From the NCBI GenBank assembly GCA_900314635.1, contig OMVY01000001.1, positions 62,001-126,000 on the forward strand: a stretch of DNA of 64,000 nucleotides, given 5' to 3'. Both the position numbers and the translations under genes were made by a program. The notes under the pieces were generated by a model. The model was given only the letters and a program-made list of their open reading frames with translations, had not been told where the DNA came from and made no database searches. Positions within the stretch are counted from its first letter, which is position 1. Each line of letters opens with the position of its first letter. The DNA is from an uncultured Methanobrevibacter sp. GTDB taxonomy: Archaea; Methanobacteriota; Methanobacteria; Methanobacteriales; Methanobacteriaceae. This document shows, one piece after another, positions 48,225-57,259 of this stretch.

Positions 48225-50345
48225 ATGATAAACGGAATAAAAACCTTTGCAAGGGAGAATAAAAGTGAGATATTTTATTTCACAGTTCTGCTTATTGCAT
48301 TGCTAGTCATAGCCATTCCTAAATGGCAGCTGCAGCACAGCATCAACATTTCCAACTGGGATTCCTACATATACCTTGACAATGGTCGAAGCTTTGCCGG
48401 CATGGGTTGGGGTGACCTTCCTCAGATTGCGCCATTCGTTTCTTTCCTGTTATCCATAATGTTCCGCTTGAATGGAAACGTGTATGCAGGAGCAATCATC
48501 GACCTGGATATCTTCATGTATCTTCTAGGCTCAATATTCTTTTATTTCCTTTTAAAGCTTAAATTCGACAACAATGTAAGTCTTGTAGGGGCGATTATCT
48601 ATTCCACCTTCACCCTGCTATATTCCGTAGCAGGCATAGGAGGAACAGATGTTCCCGGACTGTCCTTTACTGTAATAACCATGTATCTGATGGTGGTTAG
48701 CCACAGGTACGACAACAGATTGTACTACATAGCATTTCCAGTTGCTGCATTCTCATTCCTTTCCCGATATACGGCAGGAATAATGATTTTTTCAATAATC
48801 TTCTATCTGCTTGCAAGCTATATCCTGACAAAGAACATAGACTATAAGGAAATAAAAACAATCCTTAAAAGCCTTTTGCTTGGATTCATACTGGTTTCAC
48901 CGTTTCTGATGTATTTCCTTGTATATACAGGAAATCCGATTCCATTTTTCGGCCAGTTTGCAGGTACTGTTTCAAATGTGAAGGTTCTGGATTCTGGATA
49001 TCTGCCGGATCCATGGTATTACCTGACATACCTACCACACTATCTCTCAAGCGTGATGGGCGGCTCAACAACAGCTGCAGACCTGCTGACTCCTTCAAAG
49101 AACACTCCAACCATGCTGTCATGGTTCCTGCTAGCATTGATGTTCCTCGGGCTTTTAGGCATTGTCTACAACATTTACAAGGGTGTAAGATCAAGTGGAA
49201 AAAATTCTCCAAGCTTGAATCCTATAAAAAGCAACACTTTTGACTTGATTTCAGAGGAATATGTCGCACCCCACATACAAAAGAATGAAAACAGCAATTT
49301 GAAATATTTGAATGCTTCTCTCACTAGAATTGACCATGGGCTCAGAAACCTTCTTGGAATGGAGGAGATAAAGCTCAAAGGCCTTTTGAAAAAACTTAAA
49401 ATGAATAGAACAAGGCGTTTTGTAGAATGGATTGATTTAAATCTTAAAAAGCTTCTTCAGGCGGTTAATGTTTTAAACCATAGGGCAGGGCTTATATTTG
49501 AATCCCGTCGCAATTTAAAACTGGGCATTCTCATAGCTATTCTGCTAGCAGTTTGTATCATTACAACCAACAAGGTTTCATACATTGTTACAATCGCTCT
49601 TTGGATGATCATCCTTCTGGTAGTCACTGAATTGTTGAAGGATTACAAGATTCCTCATATGGATTATGACCTGCTGATGATTTCATTATTCATCGTTTAT
49701 GTGGTGTTTCATTCAATCCTCTCTACAAAGAATGACAGATATTTCATTACAGTGCTTCCGTTTATAGCATTCTTCATTACCAATGCGATTTATTATTTCT
49801 ACTCATTCATAAGATCCAGAAGCACAAAATTTGATTTCACAAAGGTTCTCTCAGCAATACTGATTCTGCTCTTTGTATCAAGCGCCCTTGGATTCTGCGC
49901 CAATATGCCTGAGGAAAACAGATTCATAGAAATAAGAGATGCCTGCATGTGGCTGCAGGACTATCATCCAGACTATAACAGCACAACCATCACATATTCA
50001 GACAGCTGGCCTGTTGTTACATGGTATTTGAATGTGCCGTCTCAAAGACTTGTTCTAACTGACGGAGGCGACGAGCAGATATTCAACTATTCGGCGAAGA
50101 TGCTTTTCAGAAATGAAACAGAACTGCCTGCTTCATTCTTCATAGACACCCACCATGATGTCAAGCATGACTTCCCGGGATTCACCAAGATCAAGACATT
50201 TGATAGGGTGACTATTTATGAAAACAATTATCTGCTGGAACATGATGGAAATGAGAGTCTTTTGAATACAACAAGCTATGAGTTCTATGCCAATAAGACA
50301 ATAAATTATTATAATTGGACTCTGCAGAATTACGGCCATCTCTGA
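48225..50345 (+). CDS. GT39-like membrane glycosyltransferase
   Basis: A 706-residue membrane protein resembling PMT/ArnT-type transferases that move a sugar from dolichyl phosphate to an acceptor outside the membrane. About eleven helices are visible. The first external loop has NWDSYIYLDNGRSFAG near 46-61, where the catalytic acidic residues of GT39 enzymes lie, and later SFLSRYTAGI. A hydrophilic, basic, partly helical insert of about 110 residues (roughly 325-435) splits the helices. The C-terminal 150 residues form a soluble external domain. Start after GCGAGGATATC. Substrate unknown; adjacency to an adhesin hints at protein or surface glycosylation. Confidence 0.72.
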   Translation: MINGIKTFARENKSEIFYFTVLLIALLVIAIPKWQLQHSINISNWDSYIYLDNGRSFAGMGWGDLPQIAPFVSFLLSIMFRLNGNVYAGAIIDLDIFMYLLGSIFFYFLLKLKFDNNVSLVGAIIYSTFTLLYSVAGIGGTDVPGLSFTVITMYLMVVSHRYDNRLYYIAFPVAAFSFLSRYTAGIMIFSIIFYLLASYILTKNIDYKEIKTILKSLLLGFILVSPFLMYFLVYTGNPIPFFGQFAGTVSNVKVLDSGYLPDPWYYLTYLPHYLSSVMGGSTTAADLLTPSKNTPTMLSWFLLALMFLGLLGIVYNIYKGVRSSGKNSPSLNPIKSNTFDLISEEYVAPHIQKNENSNLKYLNASLTRIDHGLRNLLGMEEIKLKGLLKKLKMNRTRRFVEWIDLNLKKLLQAVNVLNHRAGLIFESRRNLKLGILIAILLAVCIITTNKVSYIVTIALWMIILLVVTELLKDYKIPHMDYDLLMISLFIVYVVFHSILSTKNDRYFITVLPFIAFFITNAIYYFYSFIRSRSTKFDFTKVLSAILILLFVSSALGFCANMPEENRFIEIRDACMWLQDYHPDYNSTTITYSDSWPVVTWYLNVPSQRLVLTDGGDEQIFNYSAKMLFRNETELPASFFIDTHHDVKHDFPGFTKIKTFDRVTIYENNYLLEHDGNESLLNTTSYEFYANKTINYYNWTLQNYGHL

Positions 50346-50551
50346 GGCTCTAAATTATTTTTCAATTTTTTTCAATTAATTTCTTTTAATTTCCGTTTTT
50401 TATTATATTTTTCACACTATCAAGTGGTTTTTATAGTTTCAGTTTTTAATTAAAATCGTGATTCTATTTTTTATCTTATTTTAAATGGTTTTTTATAGTT
50501 TTAATTCCTAAATTAATATTGTAGATTGTTAAAATTATTTAAGTGGTTTTC

Positions 50552-51586
50552 ATGAAAGTCAATACATTAGTCAACATCAAGCTCACACAAGAATCTGGTC
50601 AGACATCAATGCCTCCATGGAAGTATGAAAAGGGTTCGTTTTCAAATATGATTTACTTGAAGGAAGGGTCAATATTTAACAATGAAAGTCTAAAAGATAG
50701 CTATTTAAATGAACTTCCTGTTCTTTTAAAAGTACATCAAGATGAAAATGATTTTAACAATTTTGATTATACATCTCAACTCCCTAAAAAATTAGAAAAT
50801 AATGAAATTCTATCAAAAAAAGATGTGAAAAACATTGACCGGGCAGTTTATGAAAAGCTGAAATGGACCTTTGATCTTGACTTTGACTTGAATGGGTTCT
50901 ATGATTTTCTCTCTGGTGACGAGAAGCTGGTGGATTCAATTGAATTCTGCCGTGGATTGAGGCTGTTTTTAGCTAGCAATCCATTTGAATGTTTAATATC
51001 TTCAATCTGTTCTGCAAACAATTCAATTGCAAGATGGACCAAATCAGTTGACCGGATGAAGGATATCTGGGGAGAGAAGATTGAGTTTGAGTCTGGAACG
51101 TTCAAGTCATTTCCAAAAGCCTCTGAGTTTAAAGGATTTTATAAAACTCCGATGGAAGAAGCTGAAGCCGACGGCCATGCCATGGAGCTTGAGTGCTATA
51201 CTCATAATCTCAAATCCTGCGGTGTAGGCTATAGAGCGGACTATATGATAAAGGCAAGCGAGATCTTTTCATATGAGCATGATTTGTCTGATATTTTCAA
51301 GATGGATTATTATGAGGCTTTCGAACTTATTTTAAAAACTCCGGGGGTCGGTCCAAAGGTAGCCGACTGCATTCTGCTTTATGGATTTAATTTCAAGGAA
51401 GCATTCCCTTCCGATGTCTGGATTAAAAGGATAGTTTCACATCTTTATTTTGACGGCGAGGATATTTCAGCGAATAAGGTTAGAGAGTTTGGAATGGATT
51501 ACTTTGGGGATTATGCGGGATATGCCCAGCTTTACCTGTTCCATTATGCTCGTAAATCCGGCCTGATGGACAAATTGAATAAATAA
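50552..51586 (+). CDS. 8-oxoguanine DNA glycosylase / AP lyase (Ogg1-like)
   Basis: A bifunctional base-excision repair enzyme of 344 residues. The HhH-GPD core has GVGPKVADC with the nucleophilic lysine K269 and the catalytic aspartate D288 in FPSDVWIKR, the same spacing as in OGG1. The N-terminal half (about 1-140) corresponds to the Ogg1 beta domain but is diverged. GTG at 50543 would add three residues; AAGTGGTTTTC before ATG 50552 looks like the ribosome binding region. Single-gene unit after degenerate GTGGTTTTTATAG repeats. Confidence 0.85.
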   Translation: MKVNTLVNIKLTQESGQTSMPPWKYEKGSFSNMIYLKEGSIFNNESLKDSYLNELPVLLKVHQDENDFNNFDYTSQLPKKLENNEILSKKDVKNIDRAVYEKLKWTFDLDFDLNGFYDFLSGDEKLVDSIEFCRGLRLFLASNPFECLISSICSANNSIARWTKSVDRMKDIWGEKIEFESGTFKSFPKASEFKGFYKTPMEEAEADGHAMELECYTHNLKSCGVGYRADYMIKASEIFSYEHDLSDIFKMDYYEAFELILKTPGVGPKVADCILLYGFNFKEAFPSDVWIKRIVSHLYFDGEDISANKVREFGMDYFGDYAGYAQLYLFHYARKSGLMDKLNK

Positions 51587-51656
51587 CATTATTTTTTTAC
51601 TGGCATTTTTTAAATATGTGCTTTAAGAATATTTAGTTAAATTATAAGGTTATAAC

Positions 51657-52589
51657 ATGATGATTACAGAACCATTGAAAATCAGGAGCATCACACTTCA
51701 AAACCGCATAGTCATGCCTCCCATGGATCGATCATCCAGCAGGGACGGGTCCGTCAGCGACGATTTGATCAACCATTACAGAGAGAGGGCAGAATCCACA
51801 GGACTCATCATAATCGAGCATGAATATGTTTCTCCAGAAGGAAGAGCCCATCCAAAACAGCTGTCAATGGCAGGCGATGAGGTCATTGAAGGCTATCGAA
51901 AGCTTGCCGATGCCATTCACTTTGAGGGCTCAAATGCGATAGCTCAAATCAGCCATGCCGGCTTCGAGGCAAAAGTGGAAAATCCGTTGAATGTAAACGC
52001 CATGACTTCGAATGACATTGCACAGGTCAGGGAATCATTTATAAAAGCCGCTATAAGGACGGAAAAGGCGGGTTTTGACGGAGTGGAGATTCACTGCGCC
52101 CACGGATACCTATTGAACCAGTTCTATTCCCCATACACAAATAAAAGAACTGATGACTATGGTGGAAGTCTTCTAAACCGTGCAAGACTGACCAATGAAA
52201 TAATAAGAGGCATGAGGGAAGCTCTTGGAGAAGATCATATAATAGCAGTACGATTTGGAGCATATGATTATCTGGATGGCGGTAGCAGACTGGAAGAAAT
52301 TGGAGAAGCTGTGATGAGTTTTGAAAATTCTGGAGCGGACTTGCTGGACATCTCCGGCGGACTTTGCAGGTATAAAAATCCTTTATCAAAAGAGCCGGGA
52401 TGGTTCAAGGAACTCAGCAAGATAGCTAGGGACGCTTCAAACTGTCCGGTCATATTGACTGGAGGAGTGAAAAAGATTGCTGATGCAGAAGCGCTTCTAG
52501 AAGGCGGATACGCTGATTTGATTGGAATTGGACGGGCAATGCTGATGGATGCCAAATGGTCTAGGAAGGCTTTAAGTGGAATCGATTAA
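51657..52589 (+). CDS. old yellow enzyme family NADH:flavin oxidoreductase
   Basis: A 310-residue FMN (beta/alpha)8-barrel oxidoreductase. It has LQNRIVMPPMDRSSS near residue 15, AQISHAG near 100, the HCAHGYLLNQFYSP motif with the substrate-binding His pair near 143-146, NKRTDDYGGSLLNRARL, and the phosphate-binding GIGRAML close to the end. It is shorter than the usual 340-370 residues because the loop after residue 105 is reduced and no C-terminal 4Fe-4S/FAD part is attached. Probably reduces an alkene or nitro substrate; substrate unknown. Confidence 0.87.
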   Translation: MMITEPLKIRSITLQNRIVMPPMDRSSSRDGSVSDDLINHYRERAESTGLIIIEHEYVSPEGRAHPKQLSMAGDEVIEGYRKLADAIHFEGSNAIAQISHAGFEAKVENPLNVNAMTSNDIAQVRESFIKAAIRTEKAGFDGVEIHCAHGYLLNQFYSPYTNKRTDDYGGSLLNRARLTNEIIRGMREALGEDHIIAVRFGAYDYLDGGSRLEEIGEAVMSFENSGADLLDISGGLCRYKNPLSKEPGWFKELSKIARDASNCPVILTGGVKKIADAEALLEGGYADLIGIGRAMLMDAKWSRKALSGID

Positions 52590-52822
52590 ATCTATTTTCA
52601 ACTTGTTTTTTGGCTATTTTCCTGGTGTAAATAAAAAGAAATTTAAGCTATACGTAAAGTTGTTAAAGTTACTCTTAAATCATTCAAAGCTAATGGTAGA
52701 ACTCAGTATGTTTTAATTTTTCCCAGAACTGATATTTTTCCATACAAAATATTTAATAACATGATTATAAAAAATATTTAAATGTTATAAAAAATAACTA
52801 TATTAAAACGGGAGGTAAAATC
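52590..52822. other. intergenic with possible gene remnant
   Basis: Frame 52647 onward reads without start codon as RKVVKVTLKSFKANG and on for about 45 codons, reminiscent of the C terminus of adhesin-like proteins. It may be a decayed fragment. AATATTTAAATGTTATAAAAA near 52778-52798 could be the promoter of the small gene that follows. Confidence 0.3.
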
Positions 52823-52972
52823 ATGTCAATGTTGATGACAATAGGAAGCGTAATAATAATTATAGCTTTAGCCGCAACACTCATCAGAAATCCCAATCAT
52901 GAGCACAAGAATCTTTTGATTGTTCTTTTGGTGTTAATGATAATATTGACCATAGTTAATGTCATATGGTAA
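52823..52972 (+). CDS. 49-residue two-helix membrane protein
   Basis: A small frame of 49 codons with a strong ribosome binding site, GGGAGGTAAAATC, directly before its ATG, nearly the same context as the gene at 14190. The product has two hydrophobic helices (about 4-20, GSVIIIIALAATL, and 31-48, LLIVLLVLMIILTIVNVIW) joined by a polar turn RNPNHEHKN. No family is recognised. The clean start signal and the all-membrane composition argue that it is a real gene. Confidence 0.65.
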   Translation: MSMLMTIGSVIIIIALAATLIRNPNHEHKNLLIVLLVLMIILTIVNVIW

Positions 52973-53253
52973 GGCTTCAAAATAGCAGTTAATGATTCTA
53001 TCTGCTTGAATTATTCAATTAATCATATGTTGCTCTAACTTCTTATAGAATAAAGCACCTGCTGTAGATAGAATTATTATCACTATTATATTGCCGTATT
53101 TGCCCAATCAGTCAATCAAGGCCTTCTTTTTTTATTAATCTTCTACTGTGAAAATTAGATTCTTTTTTTAAATTAATAACTGCATCTTATTTTATAAAAA
53201 TAAAGGAATCATACTCCTTTTTTATAAGGGAGAACTTGCTTATATTCTTATTT

Positions 53254-53382
53254 TCATTCGAGATTTTCATCTTGAAAATCGTGGGAATATGTTTTTTTAT
53301 TTGTGATTGGTTTATTATAACCACCAGAAGTTATTAGTAATGACATACCACCAGTATAACATGTTTTCACCTCACTTTTCAT
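53254..53382 (-). CDS. candidate small peptide gene (42 residues, or 15 residues from an internal start)
   Basis: The 42-codon frame starts after ATGATTTA, matching the GTGATTTA context of several genes here, and encodes a Gly/Thr-rich N half (KTCYTGGMSLLITSGG) with a polar tail. In another frame an ATG at 53362 is preceded by AGTGAGGTGAAAAC, a seven-base match to the anti-Shine-Dalgarno sequence, and encodes a 15-residue peptide ending at 53315 with four tryptophans (MLYWWYVITNNFWWL). At most one is likely to be used. A TATA-like box lies upstream. No homologue is recognised. Confidence 0.3.
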   Translation of the reverse strand: MKSEVKTCYTGGMSLLITSGGYNKPITNKKTYSHDFQDENLE

Positions 53383-53470
53383 TAAATCATATGGATATTG
53401 CTTTAAAATATTTTTAAATATTTTTTACTTACTATTTTCTTTAAATGGGATAATATAAATAGTTTTTCGA

Positions 53471-53490
53471 ATGCAAGTGCTTGCTTGCAT
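53471..53490. other. perfect hairpin ATGCAAG / CTTGCAT
   Basis: Seven pairs around a TGCTTG loop. It is not followed by a T-run on either strand, so a terminator is unlikely; an operator or RNA element is possible. Function unknown. Confidence 0.4.
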
Positions 53491-53622
53491 CCTAAAATAA
53501 GAAAATAAGCAATTTTATTTAGATAATTTTAAAATAAGAAAAAGTGTTGGTTTGTAAAAAAGTGTAAAATTGTTTAATTCTTAAAAATAAACTAATCAAA
53601 AAATATAAAAAAATTAAAAAGC

Positions 53623-53640
53623 AAATAGAAAAATCTATTT
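53623..53640 (-). terminator. YhgE/Pip gene terminator hairpin
   Basis: On the minus strand AAATAGA-TTTT-TCTATTT, a perfect 7-bp stem about 35 bp after the stop, followed by GCTTTTTAATTTTTTT. Confidence 0.6.
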
Positions 53641-53674
53641 ACTATTTGAAATTATATTTGAAGCAGATATTATC

Positions 53675-55510
53675 TTAAAATAATCCGCTGTCTTCCAAGC
53701 GTTGTTCAAAGTAATGTGCTGCCTTGTCTGCTTTTTCTTTAATGATGATTGATACAACGACTGTTGCTAATCCGATAGCCAGCAGTATTATCAATGCAGG
53801 AATATAATTGGACCAGACTAGACCAAGCTGGGATTCACGTATCAAGGTAATTGCATATGTCATCGGCAGATATGGATTTGCCACATTGAAAAAAGGGGCC
53901 ATGATCTCTACAGGGTAGATACCTCCTGTACCTGATATCTGGAATACCAGAAGAACTATGGCAATTGCCTTTCCAACATCTCCTAATGCTGATACGAATG
54001 AGTATATCAAAGTCATGAACACAACTGATACGATATATGACGACAGCAGGAACATAGGCTCATTTGCAATGTATATTCCCAGAACATGGGCTCCGAGCAT
54101 TGTAACCGTACACTGCAGAATGCTCATGATGTTGAACAGGAATAATTTTCCAGCATACATTTCAAGAGGTGTGTATTTGGTTCTATAGCTTACTCCAGGT
54201 TTCAATAATGCGCATGTGATCACTCCTCCGACCCACATGGACAGTACAAGATAAAATGGAGAAACTTGAGAACCGTAATCTGGAACAGGAAATACCTCAT
54301 TTCTCTCCAATTTTATTGGGGAATAGAAATAATCACCAAGCAAGGTTTCATTAATGCCTGTTATTGCTGAGAGAGTATCAGCAGATGCGCCTAAAGAACT
54401 TGCTGCAGAAAAGAGTCCCATTGCAGCCGCATGTGAAAGCATTTCTGAACCAGCTGCAAGAGCCAGTGAACCTTCTGCTAGTGCTACTGATCCGTTTGCT
54501 AGTCTGCCTGCTCCATTTGCAAGGCTTGCAGAACCGTTTGCCAGTTTTGATGATCCTTCTGCTAGTGCTACTGATCCGTTTGCTAGTCTGCCTGCTCCAT
54601 TTGCAACCTGGCTTGTTCCATTTGAAAGTTGGCCGACACCACTTACATACTCTTTCACAGGGCCTTCAGGAATCAGGGATGGGTCAACTGCGGATTCCAG
54701 TTCTTCAGAACCCTGCTCTACCTGGCTGGCACCATTTTGAACCTGGCTGGCACCACTTGAAACACTGCTTGCTCCGTTATTGACAGAATTTGCACCTGAT
54801 TGAACTTCGCCTACACCTTTTTCCACTTTGCTTGCACCGTTCTTGACCTGGCTTTCTCCTGAGGATACCTGAGCAGCTCCTGAAGATACCTTGTTTGCTC
54901 CGGCTTGAAGCTGGCTTCCACCATTGGCCAGTTTGCTCGCACCAGCAGCAAGACCCTGCTGAAGTTCGCCGAGCTTACCGTATGCTGCAAGGTCAATTAT
55001 TTCAACGATTTTTGCATTCAACGCCAGATAAACGGCATTGGAACCGGAATCTGTCAGCTTAGCACCAACAGGATTTGCCTTCATGTTTACGAGATATTCA
55101 AGTTTGGCCTGCTGTGGATCGTCGGTTGTAATTGAAACAACATTTTCACTTAGATTTCTCGGTATTATGATACCGGCATAATAATCCCCTTTGTAAACGC
55201 CGTCCCGTAGTTCCTTTTCTGATACAAAAACCCAATGGAACTTGTCATTATCCTTAAGAGTCTTGACAAGCTCATTTCCAACGTTTATATCTTCACCATT
55301 AAAAGTGGTTCCATTATCAAGATTTGCGATTGCAAAATCAACCTGGCCCGTATTTCCATAAGGATCCCAGCATGCTGCTATGTTGATAAGGGCATAAAGG
55401 GAAGGCAGTATGATCAATCCTATCAGGACAATGATTACTATAGGATTTGAAAAAGCCCCCTTGAAATCGCTTTTTATTATCTCGATAATGTTTTCAGGAT
55501 GTTTCAACAT
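53675..55510 (-). CDS. YhgE/Pip family membrane protein with heptad repeats
   Basis: A 611-residue protein of the phage-infection-protein/YhgE family, related to ABC-2-type permeases. One N-terminal helix (about 22-45) is followed by an external domain, then about 170 residues (185-360) of heptads of the type LANGSxx and VSSGAxQ, which probably form a long extracellular stalk, and five C-terminal helices (about 415-600). In bacteria such proteins are phage receptors or export lipids or proteins; the role here is unknown. Ribosome binding site GGTGAATTTAAT. Divergent from an adhesin gene, consistent with an envelope function. Confidence 0.85.
   Translation of the reverse strand: MLKHPENIIEIIKSDFKGAFSNPIVIIVLIGLIILPSLYALINIAACWDPYGNTGQVDFAIANLDNGTTFNGEDINVGNELVKTLKDNDKFHWVFVSEKELRDGVYKGDYYAGIIIPRNLSENVVSITTDDPQQAKLEYLVNMKANPVGAKLTDSGSNAVYLALNAKIVEIIDLAAYGKLGELQQGLAAGASKLANGGSQLQAGANKVSSGAAQVSSGESQVKNGASKVEKGVGEVQSGANSVNNGASSVSSGASQVQNGASQVEQGSEELESAVDPSLIPEGPVKEYVSGVGQLSNGTSQVANGAGRLANGSVALAEGSSKLANGSASLANGAGRLANGSVALAEGSLALAAGSEMLSHAAAMGLFSAASSLGASADTLSAITGINETLLGDYFYSPIKLERNEVFPVPDYGSQVSPFYLVLSMWVGGVITCALLKPGVSYRTKYTPLEMYAGKLFLFNIMSILQCTVTMLGAHVLGIYIANEPMFLLSSYIVSVVFMTLIYSFVSALGDVGKAIAIVLLVFQISGTGGIYPVEIMAPFFNVANPYLPMTYAITLIRESQLGLVWSNYIPALIILLAIGLATVVVSIIIKEKADKAAHYFEQRLEDSGLF
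54471..54606 (-). repeat. 84-bp period in-frame repeat inside the YhgE/Pip stalk
   Basis: A 52-bp segment at 54471-54522 recurs without change at 54555-54606, offset 84 bp (28 codons, four heptads). Shorter repeats (CCTGGCTGGCACCA at about 54721 and 54742) also occur, so the stalk grows by tandem duplication. Confidence 0.88.
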
Positions 55511-55732
55511 ATTAAATTCACCATTTTCATCTAATGGGTATTTATCAACAATATTTACTAAAATTAATAAACATACTTATTTTTATTCTTATATTTTATA
55601 AATTTAATTACATTTGCAAAGTAATAAGTTTAAATGTATAAAATTTATTATCTATAAATAACAAAATAGGATTATAATATATGATTCAGTAATATGTTTA
55701 TTTTTTAATTTTTTAAATAAAGGTTGTTTAAT
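55511..55732. promoter_or_regulatory. divergent region YhgE/Pip and adhesin genes
   Basis: 222 bp. AAAATTTATTATCTATAAATAAC near 55638-55660 includes a TATA-like box for the adhesin; ATTTTATAAATTTAATTAC near 55593 could serve the minus-strand gene. Assigned by eye. Confidence 0.35.
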
Positions 55733-57259
55733 ATGAAGTTTAATAGAATTATTCTAATCATCTGCCTAATGATTCTGCTTAATATTGCAACTGTTGCAGC
55801 AGAAGATATTGGTGATGCAGTGCTGGCTGTTGATGATGGAACTTATGTGCAGGCTATCAATCACAATGATATTTTGGAAACTGCCGACGAGAATGCCCAA
55901 TCAGCACAAGAAGACATTGAGATTGAAACAAGCTCATCTAATGATGAAGTCCTTGCAGATGGCGATGATGGAACATTCACCGCTTTGCAAAAAAAGATTG
56001 ATGATGCCGAAAATGGATCTGTGATAAGTTTGGATAAGGATTACTCCTATGATGAGGGGTTCAGCGACAGGGGAATCAAAATTGATAAGGATTTGACCAT
56101 CAACGGAAACGGACATACCATAGATGGTTTGTCAAAATCAAGAATTTTCCTAATCAAATTAGGAGCGATAAGAAACAACAAGGTCACATTGAACAATATC
56201 AAATTCACAAATGGATACAGTGACTTGTATGGTGGAGCAATATTCAACTATGCGGATCTGACAATAAATAACTGCGAGTTCGCATCCAATCATGCTAAAT
56301 ATGCAGGAGGAGCAATAAGTTCAGTAGGACATCTAAATTGTATAAATTCCAAGTTCACTAAAAACATTGCAGATGATGGAGGGGCAGTATTCTGCTTGTC
56401 TCCTAAACTGCATCTTGACCTTGTGAATTTATTTAACGACACAACACAGGAAGGAAATATCAGCTATTTATTCAATTTCCCATCCTATTTGTCCCTCAGT
56501 TTATTAAATGACACAATCAGCAATTGTGTTTTCACATCCAATACTGCAAACGGCCGAGGCGGAGGAGCGATTTATGCTTTTGGAAACATCAACATCAAAT
56601 CATCCACATTCACAAGCAACAAGGCAGGTGAAAAAGGAGGAGCAGTATTTGGAAACAAGGATTTATACATAAGCAATTCCAAATTCACAAGCAACACTGC
56701 TTCAAAATACGGAGGAGCGGTTTACTTCAAATGCCATGCCAACTCCGGACATTACGACAGCAACAAGAACTGGGTTTCTGAAGTTGAATATTACAATAAT
56801 CTAATTCAAAGCTCAACATTCACAAAAAACAGCGCCACTAAAGGAGGAGCAATTTATGGATTCAAATCCTCATCTTCCGATTCACACAGCGCAAAAGCAG
56901 TGAAATGCACATTTACAAACAACAAGGCAACTACCGGAAGAGACACTTTCGGCACAACCACAAGCAAATGCGTATTCAACTATTTGAAGCTAACTTTAAA
57001 GACTGTCAAAGTCAAAAAATCAGCCAAAAAACTTACTATCACTGCAAAACTGACAAAAGGTAAAAGCTTGATAAAAGGCAAGAAAATCATTTTCAAGTTC
57101 AACGGCAAGACCTACAAGGCAAAAACCAATTCAAAAGGAATAGCAAAAATAGTTATTAAAAAGAAGGTCCTTAAAAAGCTTAAAGTTGGTAAAAAAGTCA
57201 AATACCAGGCTAAATATGGCAAATTGATTGTTAAAAAGTCAGTAAAAGTTAAAAGATGA
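55733..57259 (+). CDS. secreted adhesin-like protein with beta-helix repeats
   Basis: A 508-residue exported protein. Residues 1-23 are a signal peptide ending NIATVAA. After an acidic linker comes a right-handed beta-helix (about 110-410) with repeated units such as STFTSNKAGEKGGAVFG, typical of polymorphic adhesin-like proteins. The last 90 residues are a lysine-rich Ig-like domain ending VKKSVKVKR, like the tail of the adhesin at 45460. Upstream in-frame ATG 55724 is less likely, since AAGGTTGTTTAAT precedes 55733. Its TGA overlaps the start of the next small gene. Confidence 0.84.
   Translation: MKFNRIILIICLMILLNIATVAAEDIGDAVLAVDDGTYVQAINHNDILETADENAQSAQEDIEIETSSSNDEVLADGDDGTFTALQKKIDDAENGSVISLDKDYSYDEGFSDRGIKIDKDLTINGNGHTIDGLSKSRIFLIKLGAIRNNKVTLNNIKFTNGYSDLYGGAIFNYADLTINNCEFASNHAKYAGGAISSVGHLNCINSKFTKNIADDGGAVFCLSPKLHLDLVNLFNDTTQEGNISYLFNFPSYLSLSLLNDTISNCVFTSNTANGRGGGAIYAFGNINIKSSTFTSNKAGEKGGAVFGNKDLYISNSKFTSNTASKYGGAVYFKCHANSGHYDSNKNWVSEVEYYNNLIQSSTFTKNSATKGGAIYGFKSSSSDSHSAKAVKCTFTNNKATTGRDTFGTTTSKCVFNYLKLTLKTVKVKKSAKKLTITAKLTKGKSLIKGKKIIFKFNGKTYKAKTNSKGIAKIVIKKKVLKKLKVGKKVKYQAKYGKLIVKKSVKVKR

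Larger units (their letters stand above)
52973..53674. other. 700-bp intergenic region with minus-strand small-ORF candidates and a hairpin
   Basis: No large gene. On the minus strand 53107-53015 (TTG start) reads a 30-residue single-helix peptide, GKYGNIIVIIILSTAGALF, without a good ribosome binding site. 53382-53254 and 53362-53315 are described separately. At 53471-53490 ATGCAAG-TGCTTG-CTTGCAT is a perfect 7-bp hairpin, unusual here for its G/C content. TATTTATATTATCCC (minus strand, about 53447-53461) could be a promoter for the small frames. Confidence 0.35.

Noticed and set aside
52647-52785. 45-codon plus-strand frame reminiscent of an adhesin C terminus
   Set aside because: No start codon or ribosome binding site and only weak resemblance; kept as a note within the intergenic entry.
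54354-54783. Plus-strand repetitive frames of 128 and 139 codons opposite the YhgE/Pip gene
   Set aside because: Their repeats are simply the antisense of the heptad stalk; no start signal, and the minus-strand protein is a clear family member.
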